From Pomphorhynchus laevis (lineage: Eukaryota; Acanthocephala; Palaeacanthocephala; Echinorhynchida; Pomphorhynchidae), in assembly GCA_012934845.2 (NCBI GenBank), contig WNNJ02001820.1:62001-126000 (forward strand): DNA of 64,000 nucleotides, in the 5' to 3' direction. The stretch's first letter is position 1, and each line of letters starts with the position of its first letter. Position numbers and translations under genes: made by a program. Positions 56,765-64,000 of this stretch are shown piece by piece. The notes under the pieces were generated by a model. That model worked only from the letters and a program-made list of their open reading frames with translations, did not search any database and was not told the origin of the DNA.

Positions 56765-57808
56765 TGCTGCTGATATTATTTTCTTGCCATCGATTTAACA
56801 AAATTCTTCTACATGATGGGGCACACACTCTTGTAGCGCAGCATGAATTATAGCATCTGGTTGAGCTTCAGTAGCAGTGGAATGTCGATCGCGCAAAATA
56901 TTTTCGACTGTACGACCTTCGTAAATGTCATCAAGAGCGTGTACTGGAACATTACTTTCTTGATCTTTGTTGTCCAGTAATTTCATCACGGCGCCGGTTC
57001 TTCCCTCCTTTAATAGATGTGCAAATATTTTTTGCCAGTTAGCTTGTGTATAACCCACACTGTTGCTTACTTTTCTCAGTCGTTGTTAAAGGGAGCTCGC
57101 TTCATTCATTAACTTCACACATCTTCAATTTGACTTGCACATCTTCAATCGTCTCGTAAGGGTTTTTCGGATTAATGGTGTTTTCCACGAGGGGATACGT
57201 TGCATGACACATTGACAGATGCTAATAATTACCTTTAACGCCGTAGCTTCACTGGAAGTGCATTTGCAACCGTTTCATATTTTGCACTTAATATTTTGAT
57301 CAGAACATTGTTTAATTCCCAAAGTGTAAGTGATATAAGGTTGGGTCTCCACTTTATTAATTCCTGGAAGGATATGTTAATTTTTGATGCGTAAGGATCT
57401 AACACTACGTCAGCAGGAATATGATATTTGTCATCGTGTGTGTTTATTAAATTGTAAATGTCGTTTGATAGCGGTTCTGTATTCGTTACGCATTCCTCCG
57501 TTAACGAAGGCATACTACCAGATGTATTTTTGTCTCCATCGAGAAGACATATGTTTTCTGTTTTGGCAGAATGGTGCAAGGCAATCAATACATATCCTTT
57601 CTTCTTGTGCGCATACACATTTGTGGCACTTGGCCGACTGTCCATTATATCCACAGCATCGTAAAACCGGCAACGGTTTACCACGTGGCATATTGTATTT
57701 GAAATTGTATGTTATGATTCTAAGTAGTTAGTTATAATTGTTGAAATTGCTTTCCTTATAGTAGAATTAGATTGTTTCGTTATATTGTTTTCCTTATAGT
57801 AGAATACT

Positions 57809-57905
57809 TTATATCTTTATGTCTTAGATTGTATCTTTATATCTTAGATTGTATCTTTATATCTTAGATTGTATCTTTATATCTTAGATTGTATCTTAGA
57901 CTGCG
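57809..57905. repeat. 20-bp minisatellite upstream of the RING gene
   Basis: About four and a half units of gtatctttatatcttagatt lie at 57811-57900. Before them ttccttatagtagaat occurs twice (57754 and 57789). The block lies between the divergent retroelement 5' end and the RING gene start. Confidence 0.9.
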
Positions 57906-57962
57906 CTATTTAATAAAAACAATAACAATTTTGTTCTTTTATCTTTGCTTACGTAGATATCA

Positions 57963-58475
57963 ATGTTAAAATTAAAATCACTACCGGCTCGGTTGCAATG
58001 CCCAATTTGTAAAATGTTAAAGGATGATTGCCGCCGACTGCGCTGTGAACACATTTTTTGCAGATCGTGCTTGCTATCTTTAAATATTGAATTGGGACGC
58101 CTACCGTGTCCAAAATGCGGTAAGATTCAACCGATTTACGATTCTGTGCTAGAATTAACTAAAATGACTGCCGACTATGTGTCTTCAGCTGATTACAGAT
58201 CACCATTTGATTACATCGACAGCCCGACCTCATACCAATGCAATAACAGTGTTATCATAAATATGCCGCAATTTGACTTGACACCAGAACCACAACTACC
58301 TCAGAGCCCACCAATTCGAAACATACAAATTGCAAAGCCACATTTTAAAGCTAGTTCATTAGGGTCACCGCCGCATATACATACAATCAGACCAAACTCC
58401 AAGAATATGACAAAGACAATGATGCAACCAAGATTTGTACATAACAATAGCGAAACCAGATTTGCTGCTATGTGA
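57963..58475 (+). CDS. Small RING-finger protein, likely E3 ubiquitin ligase
   Basis: A 170-codon intact frame, ATG at 57963. Residues 13-52 form a perfect C3HC4 RING: C13, C16, C28, H30, C33, C36, C49, C52 (CPIC ... CEHIFCRSC ... CPKC). RING domains of this kind recruit E2 enzymes and transfer ubiquitin; the substrate is unknown. The tail from about residue 65 is polar and Pro-rich (TPEPQLPQSPP) with no B-box, coiled coil or membrane segment, so it is far shorter than TRIM proteins. It may be a single-exon gene or a first exon. It lies about 280 bp from the retroelement start, divergently. It is the only candidate host gene in the window, though capture by a mobile element is possible. Confidence 0.8.
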   Translation: MLKLKSLPARLQCPICKMLKDDCRRLRCEHIFCRSCLLSLNIELGRLPCPKCGKIQPIYDSVLELTKMTADYVSSADYRSPFDYIDSPTSYQCNNSVIINMPQFDLTPEPQLPQSPPIRNIQIAKPHFKASSLGSPPHIHTIRPNSKNMTKTMMQPRFVHNNSETRFAAM

Positions 58476-58890
58476 GATAACAATTGACGAATTTACATTT
58501 TAATCATCGTAACCACCTAATAGAAAATTTATTTTATCCATTCATGTACTGTGATTAATAAGCGCATTGAAAAGGTACAATTGTTTTTCTACAAGGATTA
58601 ATCGAGCTTTTTCATCGATATCATTATTTAAAAATGAATTTTAAAAATTTTACTGTATAACCTATTGACATACTTTTTTTCTAAAAATACTTTTCGGCTC
58701 TTCTTTGTAAATACTTAGTATGTTGGTTTCTTAAATACAAGACCATTCATTTTATATTGAGGAATTTCGGAGCAGGATTAAAAGAACAAAAATTAATATT
58801 TCGCCATCAACTGCTCTAATATGTGGCCAATCAATTGTATTCATTTCTGTTTTAGTTTACACCGAGGTTTTTTATGTTTTTAGACGAACA
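58476..58890. other. 3' flank of the RING gene
   Basis: AT-rich sequence. No clear AATAAA signal close to the stop and no other feature. A partial satellite unit may begin near 58800. Confidence 0.5.
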
Positions 58891-59580
58891 TAGATTTTAG
58901 ATTTAGATTTTAAACGAGATTTTAAACATTTTTATATTTCTCTAAAGGCTGCTACTAATAGGTAACTAATCCAATGATTTCATGCCTGTTTCAGTCTACT
59001 ACTAATAGGTACCCAATCCAATGCTATACTGCTTAAATCTACACCGGGGTTTTAAGCAAATTTTCTACATCATTAGTTGATTGTAAATTTAGATTTTAAA
59101 CGCGATTTTATACATTTTTATATTTCTCTAAAGGCTGCTACTAATAGGTAACTAATCCAATGACTTCATGCCTGTTTCAGTGTACTACTAATAGGTACCC
59201 AATCCAATGCTATACTGCTTAAATCTACACCGGGGTTTTAAGCAAATTTTCTACATCATTAGTTGATTGTAAATTTAGATTTTAAACGCGATTTTATACA
59301 TTTTTATATTTCTCTAAAGGCTACTACTAATGGGTGCCTTATATAATGTCTTTATGCCTGTTTCAGTCTACTACTAATAGGTACCCCAATCCAATGCTAT
59401 ACTGCTTAAATCTACACCGGGGTTTTAAGCAATTTTCTACATCAGTAGTTGATTGTAAATTTAGATTTTAAACGCGATTTTATACATTTTTATATTTCTC
59501 TAGCGGCGGCTACTAATGGGTGCCTTATATAATGTCTTTATGCCTGTTTCAATCTGCATCAATGTTTTATACATTTTCTA
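58890..59580. repeat. About 186-bp tandem satellite, 3.7 units
   Basis: Units begin with agattttaaacgcgatttta at 58907, 59091, 59277 and 59463, a period of 184-186 bp. Each unit contains two related halves with tactaataggta and aatccaatg. A strong GC segment (ctacaccggggttttaagc) lies at the end. Units 2 and 3 are nearly identical at the start, while units 3 and 4 share a changed half (atgggtgccttatataatg). This pattern indicates unequal exchange. Confidence 0.92.
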
Positions 59581-59619
59581 CATCATGGATAATAAATAAT
59601 ATACTTTATATTATTTATT

Positions 59620-60025
59620 ATCTTTATTATCTTTATTATAATAAATAATATACTTTGCATTAGAATAAGATACTAGATAGTTATTTCAGAGGAAATACAT
59701 CATTAGCATGTATTTGGCCCCGCTGCTATGTTGGGTAGAGGAGTTAGGGCCGAAACCTGATAGCATAGCAGTTCCTCCTGATGACCTCTAATTCTTATTC
59801 TGATACAACGTCTGTTATTTATTAGTCAATTCATAAAAATGACGTTTATTTTAAATTTTATTTTTTATTTTTTATTTTATTTTTTTAACTTGATTTAAAT
59901 TATAGAAAATCTAAAAACAATTATTAATTTTATTATTTAATTATTAAATTTTGATTTAGCATTATTATGTTTTGTTTATTTTATAATTATATAACAATAC
60001 GTAGACTCAGTTAGCTGATTTAATT
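59620..60025 (+). mobile_element. Penelope-like 3' end fragment
   Basis: Plus-strand fragment equal to 28862-29230 of copy 1 with very few differences. It starts at the ORF end (aataatatactttgcattag) and ends at the 3' terminus cagttagctgatttaat. It holds the full 3' hairpin at 59723-59771. The high identity suggests a recent insertion, truncated just after the 3' region was copied. Confidence 0.92.
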
Positions 60026-62470
60026 TATAAAACGTACATCATAAAAATAGTTCAACGTAAATTATTTTTATTTCTTTCAGAGTAAAATTTAATGTTACTC
60101 AAAAGTAATAATTAATTTTACTCGTTAGTTATTTTTGCTTTAATAATGAATATTCATAAAAATGCAACAAATCTGTGTTGTTGTAAATAGGCGATAAATT
60201 AAAAATAAAATTTTAAAACAAATTCAAAGACAGAAGTTGTTTTTTTGAATACACACGTAATGCTCACGCCTTTTTGATGTGTGCGTGATCTAGTTATGCA
60301 TTTTCCTGCAATTGATCTAATGATGATCGAATCACTGATACCACAACCAACGCGAATAAAATATAAAACCACTTAAAGATAATAAGAATTAAAGTCAAGA
60401 AAACTAAAATACGCTATGAACATACGTATTTAGAGAGAAATTGCGTATTCGTTGTCTTTTCAGTTTTCTTTTTGTTCGTTGACTCGTTTAGAATTTCGAA
60501 GTAACTACGAGTGTCAATCCTAGAATTTAAAACAAAATATTATCTAGAAGAATTCATCAAATCAGTGTGTCGCACAACGGTACTACATACGTTTATTGCC
60601 TCGCCATCTTATTTTCTTTATTTTAGAAAAATGCTGACGAGCGTACTTGATTACACAAATAGTTCAAATTCATTGCATTATCTGTTGGTAATAGTTTACC
60701 ACCAGACATGTAAATAGTCTTTGGGCAACATGATATCTTATACTGACGCGTCCGCATTAAAAATACATTACAAAAATAATAATAATTTATAAAGAATACT
60801 TTATATCAAATAAAATTATTTATTTTAAGGTATGTATTTTTGTATAGATATATTATATGATGAAGGCTTGTATTATACAAAAATTAATGGAATTACTGCA
60901 AATATACGAAAACTTTAGCATTCATTTTCTACGGAAGAATTCAGTAATAATTTGAAACTGTTTCAAATTTTACATATTATGATATTTTCGCGCTTATATT
61001 CGAACAGAGTAAGAAAAAGTGTAGTATATATAAGTCAACTTTAAATGAGTTAAAGCTATTATAAAGTCGAATCATAGTTATGTTGATAAACTGAATAAAT
61101 GCTGATTTAAGCATGTCAAGAGTGTGAAGTTTAGGTAACCGCGTGATGTCGGATCCGCTTAAGAATTAGGTTTACACAATGATCATACAAAACCTACTAC
61201 CTACTGTGATTTTGCACTACTAAAAGTGACTCAAATTAAAGAAAAATGACTATTACTAATCATTTCAACTAGTTCGCCTAAATGATTAATCTGACAGTAC
61301 TAAAGAACAAGGGAGCTAAATTCCGAATTCATTCTGTTTCATCTATCTGTCCTCATTAAAATACCGATTATATTTGGGTAAAGTTTTCTACTTTGTACAG
61401 ATTTTTGTAATTCTAGCTGCCTTATTTCGAATTATAATACGTTTTGTGCGATTGCCATTATAAATGTATGGATTGACGAATATATATGATTGATAAATGT
61501 ATGTGATTGTCGATTCTGTATTTCTGTTCAATCTTTTCAATTTTCCAAAAATACAATATTTGTATAGGTGGTGAACCAATAGTTGAAAAGCATTAACATG
61601 TCAAAATTCAAAGATAACTGTTTAGAAAAATTGATAATAATTTATAAATTCTTATTAATAAATAGATCAGAAGTCGTTGAAGTTTAAAAAACTATCAAGA
61701 CAAGTATAAAATTGTGCAACAATGAGGCACAGTTTATATACAGATTTTAATGATTAATTAATAATTTCAATTTAATAATGGAAATAGCTTTCAAAACAAA
61801 TATCATTTAATTTTAAATGCAAAAGAATATACCTTGTTGTAATTACGAAAATACTGACTGCAAAACACTAGCATGAATATTAATCAAATTATGACTTACG
61901 GTAAATCAATTGGAGTATTTTTAACAGTAATATTAATTATTTTCGAACAATCTTGAGACTGTTCATTATTTGTAAGCAGTAATACGATCGAGTTTAACGT
62001 TTTCTTATCATTGGCGAGGACAATCTCAATCTTGCTGCATAATTTATAATAAGAGGCCTATTGAAAATAAAGCACATTCTACTTTCAAAGTATTAATACT
62101 CTATAATATACCGATTCAAATGAGTTGTATATCAGGTCTGTAAAGTTAGTATTCGGTTGTTCGGATAACTTGGCCAAAATAAATATCCTGCCGTCATATG
62201 TATTGTCAAGCTAAAAAGTACACAACTTATATATAATCCTAGCACATCAAACATATGGCAACACATGTATGATTCTGCTATAACAATAAATTCGTTAAAA
62301 ACATTAAAATCATAATTGACCACTAATATTTATTATAATATATGTAATATTGTAATTAACCAATTCGTAAATATTGAAATAAAGTATTTGCTACTTTATA
62401 AAAATCTGAATTATATTAAATCTTAAGACTGTAATATTTGTATTTTTAATTCATATATATTACAAACCAG
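60026..62470. other. AT-rich intergenic DNA
   Basis: I see no supported gene, RNA or repeat. Short frames such as 60511-60717 and 61388-61579 have no recognisable motif. Confidence 0.5.
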
Positions 62471-62474
62471 GTCA

Positions 62475-63125
62475 GTTGACTAAGTCTACTTATTTGTACG
62501 ATGTAAATTTAAAAAAACTTAATATTTTAATTTTAAGTTTTTTTATAATTCAGATTTTTAAGAGATAAGAGTTTTTAAAACTTAATTTTACGAATCGATT
62601 TAGAAAATATATAGCATGTTTCTGAATTAAGATTATAAATCATCAGGAAAGTGGCATGTTCTCAGTTTTCGGTCCCCATTCCTCGACCCAAAATATCAGC
62701 ATTGGCAAATACAAGCAAATGAAGTGTTTCATATGATGATTTGTGATTGTCTGGTGTATCTTATTCTAGTACAAAGTATATTATTTATTATCCATTCATA
62801 AATGTTTTCTTGAGAGTTTAAATTTATTCTATATATTATTGTGTTGATTTATATATTTTACTATTTTCTGCTTGATGTTATTTTTATAGTAACCTAGTTT
62901 AAAATATGTATCTATTAAATTATTTAAATGATTTTTAAGAAAGCCAATATCATTACATGTTGTTGCAATTCTTAAAATTTCATTATTTAATGTATTATAT
63001 TTTATATTATATGGTATGCATGAATGCTCATGCAAAAATATGTTTCTTGTAAATTTAAATATGTCATCTTTACGATATAAATTAAAAGTAGTTTTAATTG
63101 ATGATAATTTAATGTTCATATCTAG
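62475..63125 (-). mobile_element. Penelope-like 3' fragment, diverged
   Basis: The left end (gtcagttgactaagtctact) corresponds to the 3' terminus of copy 1. The hairpin region near 62645-62700 is changed (ccgaaaactgagaacatg on the element strand). The ORF end at 62829-63119 matches copy 1 closely (FTRNIFLHEHSCIPYNIKYN). The truncation at about 63125 lies in the coding region. The 3' region is more diverged than the coding part. Confidence 0.88.
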
Positions 63126-63654
63126 ATAGATACCTAAATAAAATCCTTTTGATTACTCACCACTATTATTCACTGGAAATGTTGGTAGCTAATTTAAAAA
63201 GTGCTTTCACATTAAACAAATTAATGATATCAATCAGCTGTATTAAAAGTGTATTGAATTATTTAAATGAAAAATCGCTTGTTTTTGTTTTAAGATATAA
63301 AAATACAAAGTTAACATTTTTAAAATTCGATGAAATTAAATATATTTTTTATACCCTTTCCTATAGATGATGACTAGATCTAGTAATGTGAATGATAATT
63401 TGACTTTTTAATTTTTCTGGTAACAATATTTAACCAGAAATTGAATACAAAATCTTGATAGAAGTGATTATCAACGCACAATTCATGAAATATTTGAACG
63501 TAAATGATTGTTATTTTATGTTTATCGTCTACACAACTGAAATAAGCAGCACGGATAACAATCAATTTTAAACGAACATTTTTAAAAAAAATTGATGTTT
63601 GAAATTGCAATTAAAATATTTTTAAAATTATCATTAATATATTTATAATAAATC
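63126..63654. other. AT-rich spacer
   Basis: Nothing recognised. Confidence 0.5.
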
Positions 63655-63880
63655 ATATCAAATAACTCAGTCTGTATTTTATACAATATATAGAATAAAA
63701 ATAATGATAAATAATGATAAATAATAATTAATAATTGTTATTTTAAATTTTATATAATAGATATTTATAAAGTTAAAATTTCAATTTAAAATAAAAGTCA
63801 ATTTTTATGAAATTACTAATAAATAACAGACGATGTATCAAAATAAGGAATATATGTCATCAGAAGAATATTAGAAATCT
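63655..63880 (-). mobile_element. Penelope-like 3' terminus fragment
   Basis: aataactcagtctgtatttt through atgaaattactaataaataacagacgatgtatcaaaataagg and tcatcag follows the order of 28870-29100 in diverged form. It ends before the 3' hairpin. Confidence 0.75.
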
Positions 63881-64000
63881 TTATGATGCGAACTAGAGAT
63901 GTGCTTGTAATTTGTTATGCAATTTGATCATTTAGAAGTGATCTAGCCACGAATGAGCATCATTTACCAAAGAGTACACACGTAATGTGCTTTTATCTCT

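Larger units (their letters stand above)
54628..57700 (-). mobile_element. Retroelement with RT and C-terminal restriction-like nuclease
   Basis: Minus-strand element read in several frames: 57235-57684 (N-terminal part), 56795-57058, 56549-56764, 56100-56543, 54961-55686 and 54628-54957. The order is an N-terminal region of unknown role, RT, a CxC/HxxxC zinc region, and a PD-(D/E)XK-like end. There are no terminal repeats, gag or integrase. I place it among non-LTR elements with a restriction-like endonuclease; the clade is unresolved. It has about six frame breaks. The same class is seen at 49.4/53.7 kb. Confidence 0.7.

Noticed and set aside
59736-59784. Canonical hammerhead ribozyme at the Penelope-like 3' end
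   Set aside because: GAAAC precedes CTGATGA, the reverse of a linear hammerhead, and no consistent stems II and III could be drawn. Kept only as a hairpin finding.
60240-60340. Similarity to the window's right end (acacacgtaatgctcacg versus cacacgtaatgtgctttt)
   Set aside because: Only short matching stretches; could be a MITE, but no inverted repeats were found.

Overview
The window is AT-rich, repeat-choked DNA from an invertebrate animal. The evidence is the mix of retroelements: L2/CR1-type and I-type LINEs, a Penelope-like element with an N-terminal GIY-YIG nuclease, Ty3/Gypsy fossils, and retroelements with a C-terminal restriction-like nuclease. There are no bacterial features. The taxon cannot be fixed from sequence alone. 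Almost everything readable is mobile DNA; the only plausible host gene is a small RING-finger gene at 57963-58475.

Layout. 0.8-2.3 kb: decayed I-type LINE with a later insertion. 2.6-14.3 kb: three closely related copies of one L2/CR1-type LINE. Two lie in tandem on the minus strand (2.6-5.3 and 5.4-9.7 kb) and one faces away on the plus strand (9.8-14.3 kb). The 5' ends of the inner pair meet head to head, each with a 20-bp monomer array. 14.5-17 kb: a LINE C-terminal ORF, a 68-bp direct repeat, a hammerhead-like motif and an empty counterpart of the insertion site of the plus-strand LINE. 17.0-19.1 kb: a second L2-type family with a 16-bp monomer array. 19.4-20.8 kb: Gypsy fossil. 21.2-28.5 kb: two I-type LINEs, again head to head.

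28.9-32.3 kb: a nearly full-length Penelope-like element with a 904-codon open frame, followed by a partial copy. 33.1-34.6 and 36.0-36.2 kb: LINE scraps. 36.3-42.6 kb: a Gypsy fossil split by a second, 5'-truncated Penelope-like copy. 43.6-46.7 kb: I-type and L2-type fragments. 47.4-49.3 kb: a long hairpin, a MITE-like inverted-repeat element and a palindrome. 49.4-53.9 kb: a Gypsy fossil inside a nuclease-bearing retroelement. 54.6-57.7 kb: a larger copy of that retroelement class. 57.8-59.6 kb: RING gene between two tandem-repeat blocks. 59.6-64 kb: Penelope-like 3' fragments in AT-rich DNA.

The most notable signals lie outside the genes. (1) Two hammerhead-like RNA motifs have a hairpin that keeps pairing through compensatory changes. 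(2) A hairpin at the 3' end of the Penelope-like copies also keeps pairing while its sequence changes. (3) Fold-back inverted duplications recur at or beside retroelement junctions. (4) Two L2-type LINE families share a GC-rich box but have unrelated 5' monomer arrays. (5) Three LINE copies share one frameshift just before the RT motif SGVPQGS. All statements come from reading the sequence by eye; no database search was run.
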